Shown here: positions 37,441 through 48,879 of the stretch, in pieces
Numbering within the stretch: the first letter of the stretch is position 1
Layout of the letters: the number at the start of each line of letters is the position of its first letter
Source: Lithobates sylvaticus
Lineage: Eukaryota > Chordata > Amphibia > Anura > Ranidae
Assembly: GCA_028564925.1 (NCBI GenBank)
Contig: CM053026.1
Span: 129,647,150 to 129,711,149, forward strand
Direction: 5' to 3'
Length of the DNA stretch: 64,000 bases
Made by a program: the position numbers and the translations under genes
Notes under the pieces: model-generated
Told to the model about the DNA's origin: nothing
The model's input: only the letters and a program-made list of their open reading frames with translations
The model's database searches: none

Positions 37441-37966
37441 ATTTGACCCCTTCACCTGGTAATTTGTTTTTAAAAATGCCCCTAATATATTTGTGTAGTA
37501 AGAAAAACAAAAAGCAGTTTAATTTGCTTACAGCTTAACTCTGGTTTTAACTTTAGTCTTGTAAAGTTGTACAAGTTCCTCTCCTGTACATAAATTGTTT
37601 ATCTCACAGAATCTGCCTTATTTCCTGGCTGGAGGATGTCCAGCGCTGTCTAGCCCTTTCTTCCTCAGCCATACTGTCTCTGGGCTGCTCCTTTTATTTA
37701 TTAGATTTCAGTTCTTTCAATTATTGAGGCTCAGCATCACATCTGGAATATACCTAGGGCAGTCTGCATGCAACTGAAGTCTTCATGGGAATAAAAAACA
37801 AATAAAATAAATAGTGCAGCACTAATAATTTAGAACATAACTCTACTAAACACCTTCAATATACAAAATACACAACAATATTATATTATGTCTTTTTAGG
37901 TAGGCAGTCCCAAAACCAAACAGTCCCAACTTCATAGAAGAGTGATATCTCAATCCTCATTTATAT
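37441..37966. other. No gene; possible Penelope-like end fragment
   Basis: 37795-37960 begins with an A-rich run and AGTGCAGCACTAATAATT, the motif shared with 14292. This suggests, weakly, a second copy of that unclassified insert. Otherwise nothing seen. Confidence 0.25.
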
Positions 37967-37969
37967 ATA

Positions 37970-38058
37970 CAGTATCTCTCAAAAGTGAGTACACCCATCA
38001 CAATTTTGTAAATATTTTATTATATCTTTTCATGTGACAACACTGAAGAAATTACATT
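37970..38058. mobile_element. Tc1/mariner terminal repeat fragment
   Basis: TA then CAGTATCTCTCAAAAGTGAG and ATTATATCTTTTCATGTGAC, which I recognise as the end of a fish/frog Tc1 family distinct from the one at 35712. It breaks off where the Harbinger-like end starts. Confidence 0.6.
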
Positions 38059-38060
38059 TT

Positions 38061-39650
38061 GGGGGTGATTTACGAAAGCCATGCGCCATCAGTAGAGGCG
38101 CACTGCGAGGCGCAAAGAACATTTTTATATTTACGAAATGGTGCGCCGGTAACAGAGCGTGAATCCCCCATTTACTATAGCAATCTCAGCGCACAGGAGA
38201 ATGCAATCTGTGTGCCGCTAGGGACATGGCGCATGGCATCTCGAAATCAATTTAGACAGAAGATGGAGGTGCCAATATTATGGGGTGATGTGAGGAAGTT
38301 TAGTAACAACTGCCCAAGTAACAAATATGCCCAAAATAGAATGAGGAAATAACTTTTTCAGAGAAAGCCTGCTTTGCCCGCAAGTACGTTTAGAACTATG
38401 TGAGATCGATGTAAGCAGTGCGCATGCGCACAAGCAGCTATTGTGCTCGTTCACATGCGTTTGTTTACTGCGCGGCCAAAATCTTAGTAAATGTTAAGCA
38501 ACCTACGTGCAATTGCATGGGTTGAACGGGCGCACCTCTAAAGTTGCCCCTTTTTTTTACGCTGGTTCACCTTTATGTATTTTTTAAGGAGATTGGCACA
38601 CAGGTCATATTAGCATGTTACATTGCCAACACCTTGTTAAAATTATGTAAAAAGACTCTCACTCCTCTAGCTCCTCTTAAAAGGGCATTTAACCTTCCCC
38701 CTCTAATGCATATGATTTCCTTGGGCTAGTTTTTGCTTTTAAAAGGTGAACTCCACACTCCATTCTCCAATGCTCTTGTCTCCCCCCTCTAATCCCCTGG
38801 ATTTCCATGGGCTAACTTTTGCTTTTAAAGCGGAACACCACACTCCACTCTGTTCTCCAAAGGCTGTGAGCTGCCTTCACCAATCCAAACCACATCCTTT
38901 TTCAGAGCATACAACAGGGCCAGCTAGGAAAGGGGCGAGAAGAGCGATCGCCCAACCCCCTCCTTAACCCAGGTTCCTCGCCTCCGCCTTCCAACAAAAA
39001 GTACCAGGAAGGGGAGGAACGTGGAGAAGTCATCACTTTCTTTGATTCGGGAGGCAACTGCGGCCCCCAGAACCACCCCCAATATTCAAGACACCTATGC
39101 CTGTGTGGCTGCCAGCAAAATGCAGGAAATGGAGGTGGGCCAACACCTCGTTTGTGAGGAAGGGATCTATCTGGCCCTAAATAAGGGGTTGAGTGATGAA
39201 CTAACAAGCAAAACCCACCTGTGTGAGTTGGACCATCCTCTTCCTCCTCCACCTCCTCCACCTCCTGCCACAACTCCAACACCAGAGCCACAGTCTGGAA
39301 GCAAGCGTGTAAGCAAGCGTGGAAGCAAGACAAGAGAGTGATGGCCTGAGTTCAGTCTGGTCTGGCAAAAGATGCAGGCTGTTGTAAGACCACAGCCTTG
39401 GGACATATATGTCATCTGCTGCTGCTCCTGATCTCTCGGTGTCCTGAACATTGTGCTCCATATTAAATTGACTCCTCAGACTACCAATTTTGCCTGTCAA
39501 ATAGTTGATGTGTGCCTTGGGGTACAAAGGCTTCGCCAATTTCACCAGTTTATCCAGCGTTGCCTTCCTCTTTATTTTGTTATGACTCCTAATAAATGTC
39601 AATTTTTTTATCACAAATACTTGGCTATGTGTTTTAGTTCAAAAGGGACA
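38061..39650 (-). mobile_element. PIF/Harbinger-like element, one end plus accessory gene remnant
   Basis: GGGGGTGATTTACGAAAG at 38061 resembles Harbinger termini. On the minus strand lies a Myb/MADF-like accessory protein remnant. The matching right terminus was not found and no DDE nuclease gene is visible, so this is a partial copy. 38697-38864 is a direct duplication of about 85 bp (CCCCCTCTAAT..GCTTTTAAA..CTCCACACTCC). Confidence 0.5.
39201..39614 (-). pseudogene. Harbinger Myb/MADF-like accessory protein fragment
   Basis: Residues about 30-105 carry LYPKAHINYLTGKIGSLRSQ, SGAAADDIYVPRLWSYNSLH and LLPDQTELRPSLS. This K-I-x-S-L-R plus SGAGADDVYVPSLWYY pattern is characteristic of the Myb-like DNA-binding partner that accompanies PIF/Harbinger transposases. 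After PSLS the frame passes into Trp/Arg-rich residues that look out of frame, while another frame reads an acidic EEVEEVEEEE run, so a frameshift is likely. The plus-strand poly-proline frame at 39021-39341 is the antisense shadow. Confidence 0.6.
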
Positions 39651-39999
39651 GTTTGTTTGTGAGTAGGCAGGTACATTTCAAAAATACAATGTCAAATTTA
39701 CAAGGGACACCAACACCAACCAATTTCCTTGAGGTTAAAAAATACAAGATAATAATGGTGTTGTGGTAACTTGACACACAAAAGGACAAAAAATATTATG
39801 GAGATCACTAGAAAAAAAAAATAAACATTATTCTGGAGATCTGGCGACAAAAAAAAAAATATTCATGAGATCACGAGAAATAATAAAGAAATCAGTTTGT
39901 CAGAACTCTGTGTGAATATTAGCAGCAAAACAACTTCATTATTCTAGCATTATAAAGAAGAAAAGAATGTGCATTAAAAGATTAAAAACTTTGCAGCTT

Positions 40000-40296
40000 G
40001 ACGGATGTGCTATCTCCATTACGAACGCTAGTTTTACCAGACCGAGCGCTTCCGTCTCAAAATTGATTCAGAGCATGCGTGGAATTTTGTGCATCGGAAT
40101 TGTCTACACACGCTCGGAATTTACGACAACAGATTTTGTTGTCAGAAAATTTGAGATCCAGCTCTCAAATTTTTGTTGTCGGAAATTTCGACAGAAAATG
40201 TCTGATGGAGCCTACACACGGTCGGAATTTCTGACAACAAGCTCACATCCAACATTTGTTGTCGGAAATTCCGATTGTGTGTACACGGCATAAGTC
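40000..40296. mobile_element. DNA-transposon end with nested inverted repeats (family uncertain)
   Basis: TTGTTGTCGGAAATTTCGAC and its relatives recur in both orientations (40160-40200 and 40215-40275), ending GTGTGTACACGGCA at about 40291. This is a common ranid MITE terminus in my recollection. No partner end or target duplication was identified. Confidence 0.45.
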
Positions 40297-40483
40297 TCAT
40301 CCAAATCTCCAAATTTTTTTCTTTTTTAGCTGCTCTGCTGCTGTTGTTATCTGGCTACCTGTTAGAGGGTGGCTATGTTTATTCCTCATGGTCCCACTGT
40401 ATATAGGAACATAGCCACCCTCTCTTTCTAACTCCTAAGATGAACTACAGACTATTGTAGTGGTGTGCATAGAGTAAGGATGG

Positions 40484-40745
40484 GCCCGGTGCTCGATGCG
40501 AACCCACGTTCGCATCGAGCACCGGGCGTTCGCTCGCTCGGCGAGCCCAGAACTATTTTGGCCGCTCGCATCACGTTCGTGTGATGCGAGCGGCCCCGCA
40601 ATGCATTGCGGCCGGCGCGGCCGACGCAGTGCATTGCTGGCTGATGATTGGCCAAGCATGCACTGTGACCCCGCATGCTTGGCCAATCACAGCCCCGGAA
40701 ACTCGAAGAGCCATAATTGGCTACAGGCAGGACGCCTGTAGCCAA
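40484..40745. repeat. Cluster of four GC-rich palindromes in the left arm of hAT-B
   Basis: Hairpin 1 at 40484-40526 has arms CCCGGTGCTCGATGCGAAC around a 4-5 nt loop. Hairpin 2 at about 40559-40597 has arms GGCCGCTCGCATCAC. Hairpin 3 at about 40651-40687 has arms TTGGCCAAGCATGC. Hairpin 4 at about 40711-40748 has arms AATTGGCTACAGGC. Several include ATTGGC (inverted CCAAT). They may be protein-binding subterminal sites or extruded cruciforms. Confidence 0.8.
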
Positions 40746-40775
40746 TTACAGCTCAGGGGCTGTAGTACACGCCCC

Positions 40776-40815
40776 CCCCTATAAAACGCCGCCACGCCGT
40801 CTGCGCCGGTCACAT
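40776..40815 (+). promoter_or_regulatory. Putative transposase promoter of hAT-B
   Basis: CTATAAAACGCC gives a TATA box at 40780-40786, preceded by inverted and direct CCAAT-type motifs (CCAATTACAGCTCAGG at about 40742). Transcription would start near 40811 and pass through 4.7 kb of tandem repeats before the transposase ATG. Confidence 0.6.
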
Positions 40816-40934
40816 GCTGTTCCGGCGCAGATTGAGCAGGCTGTTTCTGTGACACTCTGCTGCATTTAGATAGTTAGAGAGATTCACTTGCAGAGATTGA
40901 GTTAGATAGATTCAGTTACAAAGATTGATTGACA

Positions 40935-43900
40935 AAGAGGGGCTTGTAGTGTGCTCGTGGCAGGCAGGCAGAGCTCCTATATTTTGTTACCAGAAGCACC
41001 TATAGGACTTGTAGTGTGTTCGTGGCAGGCAGGCAGAGCTCCTATATTTTGTTACCAGAAGCACCTATAGGACTTGTAGTGTGTTAGTGGCAGGCAGGCA
41101 GAGCTCCTATATTTTGTTACCAGAAGCACCTATAGGACTTGTAGTGTGTTCGTGGCAGGCAGGCAGAGCTCCTATATTTTGTTACCAGAGGCACCTATAG
41201 GACTTGTAGTGTGTTAGTGGCAGGCAGGCAGAGCTCCTATATTTTGTTACCAGAAGCACCTATAGGACTTGTAGTGTGTTCGTGGCAGGCAGGCAGAGCT
41301 CCTATATTTTGTTCCCAGAGGCACCTATAGGACTTGAAGTGTGTTAGTCCCATTACACACACAGAGCTATATTTTCTTCCCAGAAGCACCTATAGGACTT
41401 GAAGTGTGTTAGTCCCATTACACACACAGAGCTATATTTTTCTTCCCAGAAGCACCTATAGGACTTGAAGTGTGTTAGTCCCATTACACACACAGAGCTA
41501 TATTTTCTTCCCAGAAGCACCTAGGACTTGAAGTGTGTTAGTCCCATTACACACACAGAGCTATATTTTGTTCCCAGAAGCACCTATAGGACTTGAAGTG
41601 TGTTAGTCCCATCACACACACAGAGCTATATTTTGTTCCCAGAAGCACCTATAGGACTTGAAGTGTGTTAGTCCCATTACACACACAGAGATATATTTTG
41701 TTCCCAGAAGCACCTATAGGACTTGAAGTGTGTTAGTCCCATTACACACACAGAGCTATATTTTCTTCCCAGAAGCACCTATAGGACTTGAAGTGTGTTA
41801 GTCCCATCACACACACAGAGCTATATTTTCTTCCCAGAAGCACCTATAGGACTTGAAGTGTGTTAGTCCCATTACACACACAGAGCTATATTTTCTTCCC
41901 AGAAGCACCTATAGGACTTGAAGTGTGTTAGTCCCATCACACACACAGAGCTATATTTTGTTCCCAGAAGCACCTATAGGACTTGAAGTGTGTTAGTCCC
42001 ATCACACACACAGAGCTATATTTTGTTCCCAGAAGCACCTATAGGACTTGAAGTGTGTTAGTCCCATCACACACACAGAGCTATATTTTCTTCCCAGAAG
42101 CACCTATAGGACTTGAAGTGTGTTAGTCCCATTACACACACAGAGCTATATTTTCTTCCCAGAAGCACCTATAGGACTTGAAGTGTGTTAGTCCCATTAC
42201 ACACACAGAGCTATATTTTCTTCCCAGAAGCACCTATAGGACTTGAAGTGTGTTAGTCCCATCACACACACAGAGCTATATTTTGTTCCCAGAAGCACCT
42301 ATAGGACTTGAAGTGTGTTAGTCCCATCACACACACAGAGCTATATTTTCTTCCCAGAAGCACCTATAGGACTTGAAGTGTGTTAGTCCCATTACACACA
42401 CAGAGCTATATTTTCTTCCCAGAAGCACCTATAGGACTTGAAGTGTGTTAGTCCCATCACACACACAGAGCTATATTTTGTTCCCAGAAGCACCTATAGG
42501 ACTTGAAGTGTGTTAGTCCCATCACACACACAGAGCTATATTTTCTTCCCAGAAGCACCTATAGGACTTGAAGTGTGTTAGTCCCATTACACACAAAGAG
42601 CTATACTTTGTTCCCAGAAGCACCTATAGGACTTGAAGTGTGTTAGTCCCATTACACACACAGAGCTATATTTTCTTCCCAGAAGCACCTATAGGACTTG
42701 AAGTGTGTTAGTCCCATTACACACACAGAGCTATATTTTCTTCCCAGAAGCACCTATAGGACTTGAAGTGTGTTAGTCCCATTACACACACAGAGCTATA
42801 TTTTCTTCCCAGAAGCACCTATAGGACTTGAAGTGTGTTAGTCCCATCACACACACAGAGCTATATTTTGTTCCCAGAAGCACCTATAGGACTTGAAGTG
42901 TGTTAGTCCCATTACACACACAGAGCTATATTTTCTTCCCAGAAGCACCTATAGGACTTGAAGTGTGTTAGTCCCATCACACACACAGAGCTATATTTTG
43001 TTCCCAGAAGCACCTATAGGACTTGAAGTGTGTTAGTCCCATTACACACACAGAGCTATATTTTCTTCCCAGAAGCACCTATAGGACTTGAAGTGTGTTA
43101 GTCCCATTACACACACAGAGCTATATTTTCTTCCCAGAAGCACCTATAGGACTTGAAGTGTGTTAGTCCCATCACACACACAGAGCTATATTTTGTTCCC
43201 AGAAGCACCTATAGGACTTGAAGTGTGTTAGTCCCATTACACACACAGAGCTATATTTTCTTCCCAGAAGCACCTATAGGACTTGAAGTGTGTTAGTCCC
43301 ATCACACACACAGAGCTATATTTTCTTCCCAGAAGCACCTATAGGACTTGAAGTGTGTTAGTCCCATTACACACACAGAGCTATATTTTCTTCCCAGAAG
43401 CACCTATAGGACTTGAAGTGTGTTAGTCCCATCACACACACAGAGCTATATTTTGTTCCCAGAAGCACCTATAGGACTTGAAGTGTGTTAGTCCCATCAC
43501 ACACACAGAGCTATATTTTCTTCCCAGAAGCACCTATAGGACTTGAAGTGTGTTAGTCCCATTACACACAAAGAGCTATACTTTGTTCCCAGAAGCACCT
43601 ATAGGACTTGAAGTGTGTTAGTCCCATTACACACACAGAGCTATATTTTCTTCCCAGAAGCACCTATAGGACTTGAAGTGTGTTAGTCCCATCACACAGA
43701 GCTCCTCTATTTTCTTTGCATAAGCACCCACAGGACTTCTAGTGTGTTAGTGGCATCACACAGAGCTCCTATATATTCTTCTCAGCAGCACCCACAGGAC
43801 TTCTAGTGTGTTAGTGGCATCACACAGAGCTCCTCTATTTTCTTTGCAGAAGCACCCATAGGACTTCTAGTGTGTTAGTGGCATCACACAGAGCTCCTCT

Positions 43901-45530
43901 ATTTTCTTTGCAGAAGCACCCACAGGACTTCTAGTGTGTGTTAGTGGCATCACACAGAGCTCCTCTATTTTCTTTGCATAAGCACCCACAGGACTTCTAG
44001 TGTGTTAGTGGCATCACACAGAGCTCCTCTATTTTCTTTGCATAAGCACCCACAGGACTTCTAGTGTGTTAGTGGCATCACACAGAGCTCCTCTATTTTC
44101 TTTGCAGAAGCACCCATAGGACTTCTAGTGTGTTAGTGGCATCACACAGAGCTCCTCTATTTTCTTTGCAGAAGCACCCACAGGACTTCTAGTGTGTTAG
44201 TGGCATCACACAGAGCTCCTCTATTTTCTTTGCAGAAGCACCCATAGGACTTCTAGTGTGTTAGTGGCATCACACAGAGCTCCTATATATTCTTCTCAGC
44301 AGCACCCACAGGACTTCTAGTGTGTTAGTGGCATCACACAGAGCTCCTCTATTTTCTTTGCAGAAGCACCCACAGGACTTCTAGTGTGTTAGTGGCATCA
44401 CACAGAGCTCCTCTATTTTCTTTGCATAAGCACCCACAGGACTTCTAGTGTGTTAGTGGCATCACACAGAGCTCCTCTATTTTCTTTGCAGAAGCACCCA
44501 TAGGACTTCTAGTGTGTTAGTGGCATCACACAGAGCTCCTCTATTTTCTTTGCATAAGCACCCACAGGACTTCTAGTGTGTTAGTGGCATCACACAGAGC
44601 TCCTCTATTTTCTTTGCAGAAGCACCCATAGGACTTCTAGTGTGTTAGTGGCATCACACAGAGCTCCTCTATTTTCTTTGCAGAAGCACCCACAGGACTT
44701 CTAGTGTGTTAGTGGCATCACACAGAGCTCCTCTATTTTCTTTGCAGAAGCACCCATAGGACTTCTAGTGTGTTAGTGGCATCACACAGAGCTCCTATAT
44801 ATTCTTCTCAGCAGCACCCACAGGACTTCTAGTGTGTTAGTGGCATCACACAGAGCTCCTCTATTTTCTTTGCAGAAGCACCCACAGGACTTCTAGTGTG
44901 TTAGTGGCATCACACAGAGCTCCTCTATTTTCTTTGCAGAAGCACCCACAGGACTTCTAGTGTGTTAGTGGCATCACACAGAGCTCCTCTATTTTCTTTG
45001 CAGAAGCACCCATAGGACTTCTAGTGTGTTAGTGGCATCACACAGAGCTCCTCTATTTTCTTTGCAGAAGCACCCACAGGACTTCTAGTGTGTTAGTGGC
45101 ATCACACAGAGCTCCTCTATTTTCTTTGCAGAAGCACCCATAGGACTTCTAGTGTGTTAGTGGCATCACACAGAGCTCCTATATATTCTTCTCAGCAGCA
45201 CCCACAGGACTTCTAGTGTGTTAGTGGCATCACACAGAGCTCCTCTATTTTCTTTGCAGAAGCACCCACAGGACTTCTAGTGTGTTAGTGGCATCACACA
45301 GAGCTCCTCTATTTTCTTTGCATAAGCACCCACAGGACTTCTAGTGTGTTAGTGGCATCACACAGAGCTCCTCTATTTTCTTTGCAGAAGCACCCATAGG
45401 ACTTCTAGTGTGTTAGTGGCATCACACAGAGCTCCTCTATTTTCTTTGCAGAAGCACCCATAGGACTTCTAGTGTGTTAGTGGCATCACACAGAGCTCCT
45501 ATATTTTCTTCTCAGCAGCACCCACAGGAC
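40935..45530 (+). repeat. Minisatellite of about 71 units of 64-65 bp in three subfamilies
   Basis: Subfamily A (about 6 units, 40935-41328, 65 bp) carries GTGGCAGGCAGGCAGAGCTC. Subfamily B (about 36 units, 41329-43690, 65 bp) carries GTTAGTCCCATTACACACAC. Subfamily C (about 29 units, 43691-45530, 64 bp) carries TTAGTGGCATCACACAGAGC. All share GGACTT..AGTGTGTT and AGAAGCACC. Subfamilies occupy separate blocks. In B the variant order of six units ending at the CACACAAAGAG unit recurs exactly 975 bp (15 units) later. In C a CTATATATTCTTCTCAGCAG unit recurs at spacings of 8, 8 and 6 units. Every B and C unit contains a pyrimidine tract ending in AG (such as TTTTCTTTGCAG). Confidence 0.95.
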
Positions 45531-45541
45531 TACCGACTACA

Positions 45542-48500
45542 ATGGCTGGAAGACCGCCAAGGGGAGGCAGAGCGTGCAGAGCCAAGAACACAGGGCAGGC
45601 AGGCTCTGTTTCTAGTGGACGTGGCCGTGGACGTGGACGTGGTCGTGCATCGTCATCAGCACGTGGCCATGGGACACGCGCGTCTTTGTTTTCGGCAGCT
45701 GGACATGTGGAGCCGCATCATGCTGAAGGCTTGGTAGAATGGATGACCAAGCCCTCCTCATCCTCCTCATCCTCTCTCACCCAGGCTCAGGGTACTGACA
45801 GAGCATCATCAGCCACCCCTTCCCTAGACCCACCATGTCCTCCTGAGGAGTCCCCCGAACTCTTTGAGCACAGTGTTGGGTACATGCTCCAGGAGGATGC
45901 CCAACGATTCGAAGGCTCGGATGACGATACCCAGCTTGAGGAATCTGGCAGTACAGTTCCACCAGCTGCAGCTTACTGCCAGGTTTGCTCTAGTGGTGAA
46001 GAGGGAGGGGATGATGAGGTCACTGACTCCACGTGGGTGCCTCAAGGGAGAGAGGATGAGGAGGAGGACGAGGAGGAGGAGGATGCGGCGTCACATGTCC
46101 AACGAGGCAGGATGCCCCCTGGAGGCCAGGTAGAGGCCAGCACAGCAACTGTACAACACCGCAGAGCTCCGCCTGTGCAGGGCGCTGCCTCTGCACGTTA
46201 TCAGAAAAGTTCTTTGGTGTGGGCCTTTTTTGAGACGAGTGCAGCAGATCGCACCACTGCTATTTGCAATATTTGTCTCAAGCGTATCTCGCGTGGCCAA
46301 AACATCAGCCGCTTGGGCACGACAAGCATGACCAGACATATGGCGACCTGCCATGCAGCTCGTTGGCAGGCACACATAAAAGACCCACACCAAAGAACTA
46401 AGCGGACCTCTCCTTGCTCCTCCTCAGCTGGGATCTCCATCCCCACTACACCTTCAGTCCTCTCTGAAAGCTGCTCTGAGAGGACTGAAGGTGTAGAATT
46501 CGGTGTGTCACAACCAAGTACTTGCAGTACACCGACGTCCGAATGCAGCAGGCAAATTTCCCTGCCCCAGCTGCTGGACCGTAGAAAGAAGTACACTCCC
46601 AGCCATCCACATGCCCAGCGGTTGAATGCTAGCCTTGCTAAATTGCTAGCACTTCAACTGCTGCCTTTTCAGTTGGTAGACTCGGCCCCCTTCCGTGAGT
46701 TTGTTCAATGTGCGGTTCCTCAGTGGCAGGTTCCCAAACGCCACTTTTTCTCGCGGAAGGCGATTCCGTCTCTCTACCGGCATGTGGAGGGCAATGTCCA
46801 TGCCTCGCTGGACAGGGCGGTCAGCGGTAAGGTGCATATTACCGCTGACTCATGGTCCAGCAGGCATGGACAGGGACGGTACCTTTCTTTCACGGCCCAT
46901 TGGGTCACTCTATTGGCAGCTGGGAGGGATGCAGGACAAGGTGCAGTAGTGTTGGAGGTTGTCCCGCCACCACGCCTCCAAAACGTGACTACTGCTACTG
47001 GTTGTGACACACCTCTCTCCTCCACCCCCTCCTCTTCTTCTTCCTCCAGTGCTCTGTCCTTGGAACCAGCGGTGCTCCGTAGGCGTACAAGGGGCTACGC
47101 AAGTACGCAGGCAAAAAGATGCCATGCCGTGCTTGCGCTGGTGTGTTTGGGGGACAGGAGCCACACTGGGCCAGAGGTTCTGGCAGCTCTGCAGGGGCAG
47201 GCCGAGAGGTGGTTGACGCCACGTCAGCTTAAGCCAGGAATGGTCGTTTCTGACAATGGCACCAACCTCCTCTCCGCCCTGCGACAGGGGCAGCTCACCC
47301 ATGTGCCCTGCATGGCTCACGTCCTCAACCTGGTGGTGCAGCGGTTCTTGGGCAGGTTCCCAGGCTTACAGGATGTCCTGAGGCAGGCCAGGAAAGTCTG
47401 TGTGCATTTCCGCCGATCTTATAATGCCAGTGCTCGGCTGACTGAGCTGCAAAAGGAGCTGAACCTGCCCAAGAACCGCCTAATATCTGACATGCCCACC
47501 AGGTGGAACTCAACGTTGGCCATGCTGCAGCGACTGCACACGCAGCAGAGGGCCATCAATGAGTACCTTTGCGACTACGGCACCAGGACAGGGTCAGGGG
47601 AGCTTGGTTTTTTTTCCCCACGTCAGTGGAGCATGATCAGGGATGCATGCACTGTCCTCTCACCATTTGAGGAGGCCACGAGGATGGTGAGCAGTGACAG
47701 TGCATGCATCAGTGACACTGTCCCTCTTGTCCACCTGTTGGAGCATACGCTGCGTGGGATAATGGACAGGGCACTTGAGGCAGAACAGAGGCAGGAAGAG
47801 GAGGACTTCCTTGCCTCTCAAGGCCCCCTTTATCCGGACAGTGTTCCTTCTGTCCCACCCATCACACAGGAAGAGGATGAGGAGGAGGAGGAGGAGGAGG
47901 AGGAGGATTGTGTGAGCATGGAGGTGGAGCCTGGCACTCAGCATTAGCAGCAGCAGTCTTTTAGGGATGATGTACAGTCCCAACAAGCCAGTGGACTTGT
48001 ACGTGGCTGGGAGGAGGTGGCTGGCGATCATGTCATCCTCAGTGACCCAGAAGACTCCGGACCGAATGCCTCAGCTAACCTACGCTGCATGGCCTCCCTG
48101 ATCCTGCAAAGCCTGCGGAAGGATCCTCGTGTTCTTCGGATCAAGGAGAGGGACCATTACTGGCTGGCCACTCTCCTTGATCCACGGTACAAGGGTAAGG
48201 TTGCGGACCTTATCTTGCCGTCGCAGAGGGAGCAGAGGATGAGACATCTCAGGGAGGCCTTGCAGAAAGGTCTGTGCAACGCGTTCCCAGAAACTGGGAG
48301 GCTACAAACTCCTGGTCCTGGGCGACGAGTTGCTGAGGCTTCGGTCAGTGGCAGAAGGAGCGGTGGGGAAGGTGGACGTCTGACCGATGCGTTCAGACAA
48401 TTTTTTAGTCCGCAGCCCCAAGGTATGATCGGTTCCAGCAACCATCGCCAGCGTCTGATATACATGGTGCAGGAATACCTTGGGGCAAGGTCAGACTTGG

Positions 48501-48766
48501 ACACCTTTCCCACCGAAAATCCTCTGGCTTACTGGGTCCTGAGGATGGATCACTGGCCAGAGCTTTCACAGTATGCAATTGAGCTACTGGCCTGTCCTGC
48601 CTCCAGCGTTCTTTCCGAACGCACATTCAGTGCTGCTGGAGGATTTGTGACTGATCATAGGGTGCGCCTGTCCACCGCCTCGGTTGATCGACTGACATTC
48701 ATCAAAATGAATCAGTCTTGGATCACCACCAGCTACCAGGCACCTGAGGCGGATATAACCGAATAA
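45542..48766 (+). CDS. hAT transposase with BED finger, single internal TAG
   Basis: ATG 45542 opens an 801-codon frame ending in TAG at 47945-47947. The same frame continues without a shift to TAA at 48766, so the gene is 1074 codons with one nonsense codon. Domains: basic Gly/Arg-rich N-terminus (RGRGRGRGRASS); acidic stretch at about 170-185; BED finger at about 222-280 (ICNICLKRISRGQ and TSMTRHMATCH); first catalytic Asp in HITADSWSSRHGQG at about 434; second in VVSDNGTNL at about 568, followed by CMAHVLNLVVQRFLG; acidic insert at about 780-795 just before the stop; HYWLATLLDPRYKGK at about 870; C-terminal dimerisation block CPASSVLSERTFSAAGG with the third catalytic residue at about 1025. 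TAG is followed by CAG CAG CAG, and the related copy at 15495 has no stop there, so a CAG-to-TAG change is likely. The first 801 codons alone would lack the last catalytic residue. Confidence 0.92.
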
Positions 48767-48879
48767 TTTTTAATGTCACATCCCTTCAAGACTGCCTATG
48801 CTGATGCTGAGTGACTGTCCTCTTATGTTCACTGACTATCCTCTTCCTCCTCCTCAATGATCCATGCCACCACACCAGT

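Noticed and set aside
39021-39341. Plus-strand frame with a poly-proline run
   Set aside because: Antisense of the acidic stretch in the Harbinger accessory-protein remnant.
40935-45530. CRISPR array or centromeric satellite
   Set aside because: Units are contiguous without unique spacers, so not CRISPR. The array lies within an 8-bp-flanked hAT element, so a centromere is not needed to explain it.
46201-46596. 131-codon minus-strand frame within the hAT-B gene
   Set aside because: Shadow of the transposase coding strand. High GC at third positions keeps it open by chance.
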